Source: Chloroflexota bacterium
GTDB lineage: Bacteria > Chloroflexota > Anaerolineae > Anaerolineales > E44-bin32
Reading direction: 5' to 3'
Length of the DNA stretch: 64,000 nt
NCBI GenBank assembly: GCA_022561385.1
Contig: JADFRG010000002.1
Span: forward strand, 100,503-164,502
Below are positions 20,036 through 29,128 of this stretch, piece after piece (position 1 is the stretch's first letter; every line of letters starts with the position of its first letter). Below the pieces are notes generated by a model that did no database searches, was not told where the DNA came from, and worked only from the letters and a program-made list of their open reading frames with translations. Made by a program: the position numbers and the translations under genes.

Positions 20036-22269
20036 CGCCTGATCGAGATCGATGCCAGCAAAATCAGTCCGAGGAGCGTGACGAGCGCACCGGCCATCAG
20101 TGATTTAGAGCGAAAGTTAAATTCCACTTCGTGCTCTCCGGAGCCCAACTGGACCGCGCGGAGCAGCCCTTCGTATTCGTCGAGAGCGGCCCGATCTCCG
20201 TCGATCTCCACCTCCCAGCCCGGATAAGCGACCTCGCTGAGAACCAGCCGTCCCGGTCCTGCGGCTCTAAGCAAGATCCGATTCGGGGTCCACTCCAGCA
20301 CTTCCACCGGCTCCCCTGCCTCGGCCCATGCTCGCGGCCTGGCTTGAGGATTTCTGTAGTAATAGCGGCCATTCTCCCTTCGTTCGAACTCGAGACCGGT
20401 CTCTGTAATCGGATACGCAGAAACGACCTGAGAAATGGAAAGCTTTCCCATCAAAGTCAGATCGGGGTTGAAGCCCCATTCGACCTGAGGGTCGCCCTCA
20501 GGGAATGGCGGCAGCGTCACCGAATACTCCCCCTGGCTGAAACCCGTGGCTCGCGACATGTAGGCCGAGTAGGAGGCCAGCTGCAGCGGATTGATTCCAT
20601 CCGCCAATTCCATGCCCGCCGCGGCAGCATTCGGCTGAGGCAGGCTAAACGACGGCGAAAACGCGCGTTGGTTTCCCGCTTCCGCGCCCGCCGATAAACC
20701 CGCGAGATCTGGACCCGGACGCACTTCAACGGTAGCTAGATTCACCAATCCGAGGTCGAGTACGATCAGCAAGCACCATCCCGCGATTGACCATCGCGAC
20801 CGCCTGCGGGCTGAAATCCCAGTCCAGATGACCGAGAGTCCGACCAGAGCGGCAGATACAACATAGGCCGCAGTTCGCAAAGCGGCCTGGTTGCGGATCC
20901 AGTAGCCGAGGCCCAGCGCCAGCGTTATGCAGGCAAGTGCTCCACCGATGATTCGAATTTTCTTGAGGTCAATCCCTCCGTTAATGACCTCATCCAGTCC
21001 CATCCCGGCCAGCATGGCTAGAGCAAAGGATGAGAGAAATAAAATTCGGGGAGGTACACGCAGTTGGCCGAATCCCGGCACAAGCCCAGACACCAGACCG
21101 TAGACCGGGGTCAGGTCACCAAGGGCCAGGACGAACGAGACGGTGACAACTCCCACCCAGAACCACTTTCCTGGAGCACGACTGGACAGCGCGATCAGGG
21201 CCAGAAAAAGCACTCCAGCCCCGGCGTAAACCTGCCACTCTGGCCATCCGGCGTACTCAGGAGCCAATACATTCGGTAGATAGGCGGGGGGCAGGCCAAG
21301 TGCGGTTGAATCAGTTAAGGATAGGTTTGCGCGAGTACTGAGCGACAAAAATTCCCCCATGGGAATGGCCAGTACTGCCGAAATGGAGAGCGACATGAAC
21401 CCCGCCACGATAAGCGACGAGGCCGCCCGTTTCCACTTCATCCCTCTTTCCCACGTCAGGTTCCCTTCACTTTGCGACCTTTCGAGCGCTGGTAATCGTT
21501 CTGCGCCCGAATCTTCTCTTCCCTCGAATTGTAGTTCCCGCCCTCGGGCCTGCAAACCAGGCGTGGACACTTCGAGCCCCGCAGTGGTGGCATTTTTCCC
21601 TCCGTCCTCTGTAACGGCTCGTTGGCTATGCGCAAAACGCCAAACAGCAAACGCTCCCGATAACAACGCCGATGGCAAGTACCAACGCGGGTCGATTAGA
21701 AAAACCAGCCCCAGCGCGCCTCCCGCGAGTGCTGCGGACGCCAGGCGCCTCCCATTCATTTCGCGGACCGCGGCCTCAAAGGCAAGCAAAACCCAGGGAG
21801 TCCAATAGACGGCAAAAACCAGCGAAACGTGCCCGAGCCCAAGATGCCCAATTAGCTTCGGCATCCCCGCAAACGCCAGGCCGGTCACAATGGCTGGACC
21901 CGACGTGATCCCCAGGGATCGCGCAAGCTTCCACATGCCAAAACCACCCCAAGCGATGTGGAGCCATGCCAGCAAATTGAATGCCACACCTGGATTTAAC
22001 ACGAACGCTAGCCAGTTTGGCGGGTAAAACAATCCAGAAAGCGGATCGGCCGCGAAAGGGGCGCCCGAGAGGATCATGGGATTCCAGAGAGGCACTTGTC
22101 CCCATTCGATCAGTGACCGACGCACAAAGGCCGCGTTCGGCCAATGAGATATCAGGAGATCCGAATATGCTCCCCCACGCCAATAAAGGACCCCGCTTGG
22201 ATCGCCAATCAGGGGCGCTAGCCATATCAGGCCGGAGAACAGGAATATGAAGGCGATGGCTGCAGTCAA
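20032..22269 (-). CDS. YfhO family membrane protein, copy 2
   Basis: A 745-residue polytopic protein with the YfhO N-terminal signatures (LPLWNPMILSGAPFAADP in the form VPLWNPMILSGAPFAAD, then LFYPPNWLAF) and the C-terminal outer segment LVLSEVAYPGWEVEIDGD. It is a paralogue of 16321-18519 with the same partner gene next to it. Compared with copy 1 it carries an extra hydrophilic stretch of about 60 residues in the first half (around residues 215-275), rich in Glu and Gly. Overlaps of four bases on both sides point to one operon. Confidence 0.85.
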   Translation of the reverse strand: MTAAIAFIFLFSGLIWLAPLIGDPSGVLYWRGGAYSDLLISHWPNAAFVRRSLIEWGQVPLWNPMILSGAPFAADPLSGLFYPPNWLAFVLNPGVAFNLLAWLHIAWGGFGMWKLARSLGITSGPAIVTGLAFAGMPKLIGHLGLGHVSLVFAVYWTPWVLLAFEAAVREMNGRRLASAALAGGALGLVFLIDPRWYLPSALLSGAFAVWRFAHSQRAVTEDGGKNATTAGLEVSTPGLQARGRELQFEGREDSGAERLPALERSQSEGNLTWERGMKWKRAASSLIVAGFMSLSISAVLAIPMGEFLSLSTRANLSLTDSTALGLPPAYLPNVLAPEYAGWPEWQVYAGAGVLFLALIALSSRAPGKWFWVGVVTVSFVLALGDLTPVYGLVSGLVPGFGQLRVPPRILFLSSFALAMLAGMGLDEVINGGIDLKKIRIIGGALACITLALGLGYWIRNQAALRTAAYVVSAALVGLSVIWTGISARRRSRWSIAGWCLLIVLDLGLVNLATVEVRPGPDLAGLSAGAEAGNQRAFSPSFSLPQPNAAAAGMELADGINPLQLASYSAYMSRATGFSQGEYSVTLPPFPEGDPQVEWGFNPDLTLMGKLSISQVVSAYPITETGLEFERRENGRYYYRNPQARPRAWAEAGEPVEVLEWTPNRILLRAAGPGRLVLSEVAYPGWEVEIDGDRAALDEYEGLLRAVQLGSGEHEVEFNFRSKSLMAGALVTLLGLILLASISIRR

Positions 22270-23879
22270 CTCTCCGGTACCTTATACAACTCGGAACCGC
22301 CTTCTCGATGGACCAATTCGGCTAGCGGGAGCCATGTAGGAGTCCCTAACCCTCGCTCTTCATCCCCGTAAAACGCGTAGTCCACGCCGGCCGCCCGAAG
22401 GGCCTTGAGCCCGAGCATCGCCTCTCCATTCCAGGCCCAGAGTTCTCGAACACGCGCCTCCTGGTCTTCTGAATGCGGGGTTTCGAATGGGTGGCCGTAT
22501 AACACCCGAACATCGCTGAAGGCAGGCAGTCGGCCGCCGGTATCGAGCCCGGCCAGGATCAGTGGATCTCCGGAGAGATTGAGCCCCATCCATGCAAACA
22601 ACGCCCGATCACTCTCCGACGTCACGACCCCTGCCTCTCCTCGTGCAACTGCAACCAGCCCGGATCCGATCACTACCAGGTGGGAAGGCACGGAAAAGAC
22701 GATGGTTGCGGCCAACAGCAGCACGAACCGGCGACGGGTGGGAGCGATGGCCTCGATTCCGACGCCCGCCAGCGCCGCCAGGGGAAAGAACAGGCCGAGC
22801 GTGAGCCGACGCTGAAGCGGTATCGGCATATAAAGCATGGTGAATCCCAGGATTGCCCACGTGATCAGCAGGCGCCCCGCAGGCCGGCCTCGGGCACTAC
22901 CTAGCACCGCTCCCACAACCGCCAGGATCAACACCAGGCCATATCCGAGCGATACTTCTACCAAGCTTGGACTGGGCGTCAGGTTCTGTTCGTTCCAGGC
23001 GGAGAGAACCGGATGCCGACGGATCACACCCCACGTGTATACGAGCATCGGGAGCGCTCCGATCCCGAAAACCATTATCCCCGCCGCCCAGCTGCGCAGC
23101 CGCCCGACTTGTGTGCCGTATAAGCGCTCGACCCCCAACCAGACGCCGAGCACGAGCCCGATCGCGACCACCGTGAACGGCTGAAGCAGCGCCAACAGCA
23201 ATCCGCCAATAAAAAGCAGGACCAGACGCAGCTCCGGCAGAATCCCTGGGAAGAGAATCAGCGTTACGCATGTGATCAGGGCCGCGGTCGCAAGCGGAAA
23301 GTGCGCATTTGCGTAGGCTGAAAGGAAAGGAATTGCCTCCGGAACCCATAGATCAATTGGAAGCAGCCCCATGGGCAGAGCCACCCATCCCACGCCAGAT
23401 CCAAAAAGCGTGAGAACAAAGGCGGCCCACTTGGCCTTCACCGTCGTTAGCGTGCGATTGAAGAATAGGTAGCTGCCTCCAAACATGGCAAAGGTGCCCA
23501 GCACCCGCGCCGCGTGGTAGGTCAGGATTTGCGGCAGCCCGAGGAGGCGGCTGATTCCGCCCAGGATCATCTGGTAGACGAATAGGAGCACTCCCGGCCC
23601 CGGCTCAGGTGCGTATGGGAGTCGAAACTCGAAGGCCCAATCCGCTCCCTGCCGCATCTTGGCCAGGTAGCTGAAGCCGTCAACGGGATTGAGGAGGAAC
23701 CCAGTGAAGGTCGAACCCGATTCCAAGTACGCAGGTGCGATCAGGAAAGGGAGGGACGTGATAAAGACAGCCAGCGATGCCAGCCTAGCTGCCCGACGCA
23801 GGTCGTAATTCTCGAGCACGGACGGGATTTTACGTCGGTATCGGGGACCCCGCCATTTGCCCTTCAAACCTCCCCACAT
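22266..23879 (-). CDS. Polytopic membrane protein of the YfhO-linked module, copy 2
   Basis: A 537-residue paralogue of 18491-20035, sharing the STFTGFL..DGFSYLAKM loop and the general ten-helix layout. The C-terminal soluble part includes RALFAWMGLNLSGDP. The start is uncertain. The frame opens at 23879, but the first 20 residues are basic and unconserved, and that DNA overlaps the plus-strand promoter at 23857-23886. A GTG at 23819 (VLENYDLRRAARLASL) is an alternative. It is the first gene of the seven-gene minus-strand array. Confidence 0.65.
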   Translation of the reverse strand: MWGGLKGKWRGPRYRRKIPSVLENYDLRRAARLASLAVFITSLPFLIAPAYLESGSTFTGFLLNPVDGFSYLAKMRQGADWAFEFRLPYAPEPGPGVLLFVYQMILGGISRLLGLPQILTYHAARVLGTFAMFGGSYLFFNRTLTTVKAKWAAFVLTLFGSGVGWVALPMGLLPIDLWVPEAIPFLSAYANAHFPLATAALITCVTLILFPGILPELRLVLLFIGGLLLALLQPFTVVAIGLVLGVWLGVERLYGTQVGRLRSWAAGIMVFGIGALPMLVYTWGVIRRHPVLSAWNEQNLTPSPSLVEVSLGYGLVLILAVVGAVLGSARGRPAGRLLITWAILGFTMLYMPIPLQRRLTLGLFFPLAALAGVGIEAIAPTRRRFVLLLAATIVFSVPSHLVVIGSGLVAVARGEAGVVTSESDRALFAWMGLNLSGDPLILAGLDTGGRLPAFSDVRVLYGHPFETPHSEDQEARVRELWAWNGEAMLGLKALRAAGVDYAFYGDEERGLGTPTWLPLAELVHREGGSELYKVPES

Positions 23880-23886
23880 TTATAAT
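23857..23886 (+). promoter_or_regulatory. Sigma-70-type promoter placed for a leaderless mRNA
   Basis: TTGCCC (23857-23862) and TATAAT (23881-23886) are 18 bases apart. The ATG of the zinc-ribbon gene begins at 23894, seven bases after the -10 box. Normal initiation would therefore start the transcript at or within a few bases of the start codon, with no room for a Shine-Dalgarno site. Confidence 0.65.
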
Positions 23887-23893
23887 CTTAAAC

Positions 23894-24595
23894 ATGAGCC
23901 GCTCTTCCGGACTATACCGTCTCCAGGAGATAGATCTTGATTCCGATAGGCTAAAAGAGCGGCTTGAAGAAATCCGCGTTTCACTCGATGATTCCATCGA
24001 AATTTCTCAACTGAGGGCCGGACTGGCCGAAAACGAATCGTCCATGGCCACCGTCCGCTCAGCGGCCGTGCGAGCCAAAAACGACGTGGAAGATCAGCGG
24101 CTCAAACTCCAAAACACCGAGCGAGGCCTATATGGGGGGAGCGTACAGAATCCGAAGGAACTCGAAGACCTTCAAATGGAATCGGAATCCTTGAAGCGCC
24201 ATCTAGAGACTTTGGAGGATCTCTACCTGGAGGTCATGCTGGAGCAGGACGAAGTAGAGCGCGCGATGGGCGCAAGTTCGGCCTCCTTGCAAGCCGCGGA
24301 GGCCGATCAAGCCGTGCTTCATGCCGAGCTGATCTCTGAGCGAGAGAATATTGATGGGCGGCTGGCCAACCTGGAAGCCGAACGCGAGGTCGCGTCGGCC
24401 AGCGTCGCTGAACAAGACCGGAAGGCCTATGAAAATTTGCGAGATCGACTGGGTGGCGTGGCGGTGGTTGTACTGAACGGGGACAGCTGCGGCGTATGCG
24501 GGCTGACGCTGTCGGCCTCCTCCCGACAACTTGTGGGCAGCGGCGACGATCTCATACACTGCATCCAGTGCGGCCGTATCCTCTACGGGGGTTGA
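23894..24595 (+). CDS. Coiled-coil protein with C4-type zinc ribbon (zf-RING_7)
   Basis: A 233-residue protein. About 170 residues of heptad-rich helix (with GGSVQNPKELEDLQMESES, typical of the family) are followed by a C-terminal zinc ribbon with CGVCG and CIQCGRILY. Family members are called CT398-like or DUF164 proteins. In some bacteria they associate with export or transcription factors, but the function is open. The predicted mRNA is leaderless. Its TGA overlaps the TTG start of the next gene. Confidence 0.88.
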   Translation: MSRSSGLYRLQEIDLDSDRLKERLEEIRVSLDDSIEISQLRAGLAENESSMATVRSAAVRAKNDVEDQRLKLQNTERGLYGGSVQNPKELEDLQMESESLKRHLETLEDLYLEVMLEQDEVERAMGASSASLQAAEADQAVLHAELISERENIDGRLANLEAEREVASASVAEQDRKAYENLRDRLGGVAVVVLNGDSCGVCGLTLSASSRQLVGSGDDLIHCIQCGRILYGG

Positions 24596-27003
24596 CCATT
24601 TTCGGACCGTTTGGACCTTTCGGAATACGATTCGACTACGAAGAATTTGTCGTCGGCCTGGTAGCCGGCGTATTGATCAGTCTGCTCCTGGTCCGGCTAA
24701 AACCGGTCTTTTCCTGGGTGACGGCACGTATCATCGAGCAGGTCAGGTCTCTGCGCTCAGGATTCACCGCCCGGGCCATTGATCGTTACCAGGTAGAGCT
24801 CATTTCCCGCGCAGAGACCATGCATCTTGCGCGGGCGATTCTGGCGCTGGATGAGATCCTCGTAGCTCCAAGGGTCCTGGTCCCGCCGCCCCCATCCGAC
24901 CCATCCGGCGGGGAGGCTCCTCCGCAGGACACGGTAGGGGTAGTCCCAAATCTTCCAGATTTCACCTACTTGTCCGGGGTCTATGTGGCACACACGCTGT
25001 CGCTGGGTGAGGCACTCAGCGGCGGTGCGGATCTGATGCTCACGGGCGATCCGGGCAGTGGGCGATCGACGGCGCTTGCATATTTGGCTATTCGGCTCGC
25101 GAACCGCGATCCGGCACTAGGCGAGCTCGCGGGCAAGGCTCCCATTCTCATCCATGCCGCGGATCTTCCGCTCCAGGAACGCCGGGATGCTCTTGAACCG
25201 GTAATTGAAGCCGCTCAACGAACCGTATCACCAAGCGTGGCGGCCATGCTCCCCAGCTATATTCAGAAACATTTTGAAAGCGGGAACGCACTCCTACTCC
25301 TGGATGGGTTAGATGAGATTCCCGCGGAGGACCTTACTGAAGTTTCGAACTGGCTGAAGGAACTGCGCGCTCAGCATCAGAACCTTCGCATCGTGGCCGC
25401 CGGCCCAACGGCCATACTCGGAGGGCTGGCGCAGGCGAATCTAACGCCGGTTCCGATTGCCCCCTGGACGGAACGGATGCAGCGCGAATTTCTATCCAAG
25501 TGGGGACGAGCATGGAATGAGCATGTCGCTCCACATATGCCGAAAAGTCGCATCTCGGACATTGACCCTGCCTTAATTAATGGCTGGTTGGCCGGGACCA
25601 TGCGAGGCCGGACTCCGGCTGTGATCACGCTGAGAGTTTGGGCGGCTTATGCCGGTGATGTTCGTGGTCAACGAGAAGTAGACGATATGGAATCCTATGC
25701 GGCCCGCGTGCTCTCGGCCGAGGAGCAGGGGCATACGGAGGAAGTGGCCTCCGCCTGGCTAAAAGCCGGCAAAGCCGTCATTCCAGAGCGGAGCCTCCCC
25801 AAAGGGGTCCCGATCCCAAGCTTAGTAGAAGCCGGCATACTGGTCCGCAGATCCGGAGGCAACATCTCATTTTTCCAGCCCGCGATCGGCGCCTACTTCG
25901 GGGCCCGGGCCATGGCCAGAAGCGAGTTGCCGGAAAGCGTCGAGAGAGCGAAGTGGGAACCGGCCTCAAAGGCTTTGCACTATTTCGCCGTGCTCGGCAA
26001 TCCTGAGGCGGCTGTCATGCGAGCCCTGAATATGAATGGTGAGCCGTTGGAGGCGGGTCTGCTCAACAGCGCGCGCTGGCTGCCGGATTCTTCCAGTAAG
26101 GCCGAGTGGCGCGGCAAATTGCTCCGTGAGGTGGCTAAGATGGTGCAGGACACGGTAAAAGCCTACGGACTGCGTCTACGCGGGGTTCATGCACTTGCCA
26201 TGGCAAAGGAGCAATCGGTCAGCATCTTGTTTACTCGAATGCTGAAATCCCAGGCGACCTCCAGCCGGGTGCTGGCTTGTTTGGGACTCGGGGGCATGGC
26301 GGATGAGGATTCGGCGGAACGCCTGGTGACGATCGCCCAGGGAGATGCGGAGCCACTCGTGAGGCAGGCCGCATGTCTGGCGCTGGGGGCCATCGGGAGC
26401 GACACCGCGTTGGAAGGGTTGGGACAAGCATTATTGGGTGGGGACGAGGAACTTCGGCTGGCGGCGGCAGAGGCGCTCGCGGTGCACCCGGATGAAGGTT
26501 TTGGAATGTTGAGAGAGGCCGCGGAGCATAAGGAAATTATGACCCGTCGCGCGGCTGCGTTTGGGCTGGCCAGAATTCAGGACGATTGGGCGATCGAAAT
26601 GCTGGAAAAAATTAAGGTTGACGACGAAGAGTGGATCGTACGCGGTGCGGCGGCTGAGGCCCTAGATCGAAGGCTCAATCCTCCCTGGAAGATCTATCCC
26701 CCACCGAATGAGCCGGCTGAGCTTCCGTGGCTAATCGCATTTGCGGCCAAAGAGGGCCTGGGAGTAGCGTCGGGAAAAGCTGCCACCGAAATGCTCCGAC
26801 GGGCCGTGAAAGATGGGTCGGTCGATGAAAAGATCGCCGCGCTCGAAGTTCTCGGCTGGGGCGAAGGGGAAGAGCTCACCCTCGAGCTCTATAAAGCGCT
26901 CGAGTCGGGTGAGGATCATCTGCGAGATGTCGCCTATGAATCGCTCTGGCGCTTGTCCACGACGGGTGTCCGCCTGCCCGACCCTCTGAAATTCGGTTTT
27001 TAG
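24592..27003 (+). CDS. Membrane-anchored NACHT-like P-loop protein with HEAT repeats
   Basis: An 803-residue protein starting at TTG (24592, sequence TTGA shared with the previous stop). An N-terminal membrane segment (about 20-36, VVGLVAGVLISLLLVRL) is followed by a P-loop domain: TGDPGSGRST (151-160) and the Walker B LLLLDGLDEIP (234-244), as in NACHT/STAND NTPases. The invariant Walker A Lys is Arg here. Residues from about 520 to 700 form HEAT-like helical repeats (for example AACLALGAIGSDTALEGL). This is the layout of signal-transducing NTPases with a sensor made of repeats. The neighbourhood is housekeeping, not a defence island. Function unknown. An upstream start at 24496 would run inside the zinc-ribbon gene. 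Confidence 0.75.
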   Translation: MTIFGPFGPFGIRFDYEEFVVGLVAGVLISLLLVRLKPVFSWVTARIIEQVRSLRSGFTARAIDRYQVELISRAETMHLARAILALDEILVAPRVLVPPPPSDPSGGEAPPQDTVGVVPNLPDFTYLSGVYVAHTLSLGEALSGGADLMLTGDPGSGRSTALAYLAIRLANRDPALGELAGKAPILIHAADLPLQERRDALEPVIEAAQRTVSPSVAAMLPSYIQKHFESGNALLLLDGLDEIPAEDLTEVSNWLKELRAQHQNLRIVAAGPTAILGGLAQANLTPVPIAPWTERMQREFLSKWGRAWNEHVAPHMPKSRISDIDPALINGWLAGTMRGRTPAVITLRVWAAYAGDVRGQREVDDMESYAARVLSAEEQGHTEEVASAWLKAGKAVIPERSLPKGVPIPSLVEAGILVRRSGGNISFFQPAIGAYFGARAMARSELPESVERAKWEPASKALHYFAVLGNPEAAVMRALNMNGEPLEAGLLNSARWLPDSSSKAEWRGKLLREVAKMVQDTVKAYGLRLRGVHALAMAKEQSVSILFTRMLKSQATSSRVLACLGLGGMADEDSAERLVTIAQGDAEPLVRQAACLALGAIGSDTALEGLGQALLGGDEELRLAAAEALAVHPDEGFGMLREAAEHKEIMTRRAAAFGLARIQDDWAIEMLEKIKVDDEEWIVRGAAAEALDRRLNPPWKIYPPPNEPAELPWLIAFAAKEGLGVASGKAATEMLRRAVKDGSVDEKIAALEVLGWGEGEELTLELYKALESGEDHLRDVAYESLWRLSTTGVRLPDPLKFGF

Positions 27004-27005
27004 AT

Positions 27006-27314
27006 TCAGGCGTCCAGGTAGCCCTGAATTCGGTTTTCAACCTCTTCGGCGGTCATAGCCTCAACCGCCACAATCTTATCCAGCCCCTTTTGGCCGGCCA
27101 CAATTTCAATTCGATTCTTGCGCACGCCAAGCATCTTGGATAGAAAAGCAACAAGCGCCCGATTGGCCTCCCCCCCTACCGGCGGCTCCTTAATTCGGAT
27201 CCGAATCGTTCCGTCCTCCAATATCCCACCGAGTTCGCTTTTTCGGGAGCGGGGAGTGACCCGCACGGTCAACGCCGCGCCATATTTTCCGTCGTGAAGT
27301 CTGAATCGTCGCAT
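27006..27314 (-). CDS. yggU: DUF167 / YggU family protein
   Basis: A 102-residue protein with the DUF167 core: TVRVTPRSRKSEL, then RIRIKEPPVGGEANRALVAF and an IVAGQKGLDKIV segment. The family is widespread, structurally known and functionally unassigned. Its ATG overlaps the stop of the YggT-like gene (TAATG), and it lies three bases from the convergent NACHT-like gene. Confidence 0.93.
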   Translation of the reverse strand: MRRFRLHDGKYGAALTVRVTPRSRKSELGGILEDGTIRIRIKEPPVGGEANRALVAFLSKMLGVRKNRIEIVAGQKGLDKIVAVEAMTAEEVENRIQGYLDA

Positions 27315-27574
27315 TAGATCGCCGAGACCAGTAGGCCCACAATTAACCTTTGAGCGATATTCAGCACGATAAGCAAGAGCAGAGGACTGAGATCGATCCC
27401 ATTGATGGAGGGGATAAGCCGTCGGATCGGAGCGAGCATAGGCTGCACGATCGAATCCAAGAAACTTCGAACCGGGTGTAAGGGATCAAGAACCCAGCTG
27501 ACAATGACATCTGCGAGCACCACGATCCATAAAAATGTAAAAACAAAACCAACTATTTCGATAATCAGGCCCAT
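27314..27574 (-). CDS. yggT: YggT family small membrane protein
   Basis: An 86-residue protein with two membrane segments (IIEIVGFVFTFLWIVVLADVI and LLLLIVLNIAQRLIVGLLV) around the conserved loop SWVLDPLHPVRSFLDSI and PMLAPIRRLIP. The start at 27574 follows GGGAGG. A longer open frame to 27880 lacks that site and overlaps yggS. The family is linked to membrane and cell-division-related functions in some bacteria. Here it sits in the common yggS-yggT-yggU order. Confidence 0.92.
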   Translation of the reverse strand: MGLIIEIVGFVFTFLWIVVLADVIVSWVLDPLHPVRSFLDSIVQPMLAPIRRLIPSINGIDLSPLLLLIVLNIAQRLIVGLLVSAI

Positions 27575-27633
27575 AGTGCCGCCTCCCGCAATTATCCCAT
27601 AATTTCGAGCCGGCTCGCCCGGGGAAGGATTTC

Positions 27634-28374
27634 CTATCCAGTCGCCCGGGGACCAAAAATCGCTCGACCGATACGCAGCAGAGTAGCCCCTTCCTCCACC
27701 GCAATTTCGTAATCTTCTGTCATTCCCATAGAAAGCTCCGACCAATCGCCCGGGATAACCCGGCGCAGATAGGTCTGCAACGCGTGCAGTTTCTTGAAAA
27801 TCGGGCGCACGCGCTCTGCCTCGACGACCATGGGCGCCATGGTCATCAGCCCTCGAACTTCCAAGTTTGGCAGTTCGCAAATTCGCGCGAATTCTTCAGT
27901 CACCTCGCGCCAGCTTGCCTGCTCGGTGAGTGGCCAGCCCCATTTCGAAACCTCTCCCGATACGTTGCACTCCAGGAGTATGGGCAGCCGAGTTTCCGCC
28001 TGCTCGGCCGCCCTATTCAACCGATCCGCGATCTTAAAACGATCCACCGAGTGCACTGCGTCAAAGACCTGCACCACGGTCCGTGCCTTGCGGCTTTGTA
28101 TGTGGCCGACCATGTGCCAGTCCAGATCTTCAAGATCGTCTGTGGCCGCCCGCTTGGGGAGGGCTTCGTCGATCCGATTTTCACCGATCAGCCTAAGCCC
28201 GGCACCGTGGGCGGCTCGCACGAAATCCGCCGGATGGGACTTTGTGATCCCTACAATCCGAATAACATCCGCCTCCCGGCCCGCTCGACCCGCCGCGGCC
28301 GCGATTCGTTCCTGCACCTCGGCCAGTCGCTCTTGTACTTGAACTTCAGTTACGGATGGCAAGGTGCGCTCCAA
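27634..28374 (-). CDS. yggS: YggS/PLPBP family pyridoxal phosphate-binding protein
   Basis: A 246-residue single-domain alanine-racemase-like fold that binds PLP and maintains B6 and amino-acid balance in studied bacteria. The PLP lysine is in IVGITKSHP. The following GENRIDEA, WHMVGHIQSRKAR and the phosphate-binding LSMGMTEDYEIAV are all typical. The start is TTG at 28374, with AGGA just upstream, inside the end of pgeF (29-base overlap). Confidence 0.94.
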   Translation of the reverse strand: MERTLPSVTEVQVQERLAEVQERIAAAAGRAGREADVIRIVGITKSHPADFVRAAHGAGLRLIGENRIDEALPKRAATDDLEDLDWHMVGHIQSRKARTVVQVFDAVHSVDRFKIADRLNRAAEQAETRLPILLECNVSGEVSKWGWPLTEQASWREVTEEFARICELPNLEVRGLMTMAPMVVEAERVRPIFKKLHALQTYLRRVIPGDWSELSMGMTEDYEIAVEEGATLLRIGRAIFGPRATG

Positions 28375-29128
28375 AGCGTCCTGTATTGCCTTTCTCTCCC
28401 CGATGCGAGTACCAATCTTGCAGGTTACATGCCGTACAGATCTTGCTTACTTCGATCGAGCGTACGCCCGCTGAGCGCAGCTGGGCCTCGTTCGCGCTCC
28501 ATAAATCGAGATGTACGGCACCGTCGATCGAGTGGAGGTGATCGATTGCTTGATCGCCGAGGGCGGCCTCGAACTCCGTCACTACGTCTTCGCCGACTGG
28601 ATAATGGTCGGGTCCGATGGAGGGCCCGATGCCAGCCACCAGATCCTCCGCGCGGCATCCATACTCTTTTTGCAAGCTGCGCACCAACTCGGCAGCCACG
28701 CCGCGCACGGTGCCCAACCATCCGGCATGCGCAGCTCCTACTGCCCGTCGGCGCGGATCATAAATCAGGATCGGTACACAGTCCGCGAAACGCATCAAAA
28801 GCGTCACTTCGGGACGGTCGCTTATGATCGCGTCCGCCTTCGGGCGTGCGCCGGCGGAAGACGGTTTGTCCGCGCGAACCACAGAGGCCGAGTGTACCTG
28901 CCAGACTTCGAATGCCTGATCCGGCGATCGACCGGTCGCAGCCAGTCCCCGCTCGATATTTTCGGCAACGCGTCCGTGGTCATCCCCGACGGTACGGCCG
29001 TAATTAAGTGAGGTCCATGGGGCGGGACTCACTCCACCCTGCCGGGTAAGAATCGCGTGATCGAGGTTGGGATCTATTAGGGATTCAAACTGGAAAAAGC
29101 GAAGGCCATCGGCTTCACGGAACGGCAT
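28346..29128 (-). CDS. pgeF: Peptidoglycan editing factor / multicopper-like laccase domain protein
   Basis: A 260-residue YfiH-family protein. In E. coli it removes misplaced amino acids from peptidoglycan precursors, and others have purine nucleoside phosphorylase or adenosine deaminase activity. Signatures are LTRQGGVSPAPW, VHSA, AVGAAHAGWLGTVRGV, the Cys/His site near CNLQDWYSHRGEKGNTGR and GIGPSIGPDHYPVG. It begins the pgeF-yggS-yggT-yggU minus-strand operon, a common arrangement. Confidence 0.94.
   Translation of the reverse strand: MPFREADGLRFFQFESLIDPNLDHAILTRQGGVSPAPWTSLNYGRTVGDDHGRVAENIERGLAATGRSPDQAFEVWQVHSASVVRADKPSSAGARPKADAIISDRPEVTLLMRFADCVPILIYDPRRRAVGAAHAGWLGTVRGVAAELVRSLQKEYGCRAEDLVAGIGPSIGPDHYPVGEDVVTEFEAALGDQAIDHLHSIDGAVHLDLWSANEAQLRSAGVRSIEVSKICTACNLQDWYSHRGEKGNTGRFGAHLAIRN

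Noticed and set aside
24592..27003. Antiviral STAND (Avs-like) defence gene
   Set aside because: The neighbours are housekeeping genes, no effector nuclease or defence cluster is near, and Walker A is altered. Kept only as an unknown NACHT-like protein.
27784..28827. Long plus-strand open frame of 347 codons
   Set aside because: It is antisense to yggS and pgeF, has no recognisable domain and owes its length to the codon bias of the opposite strand.
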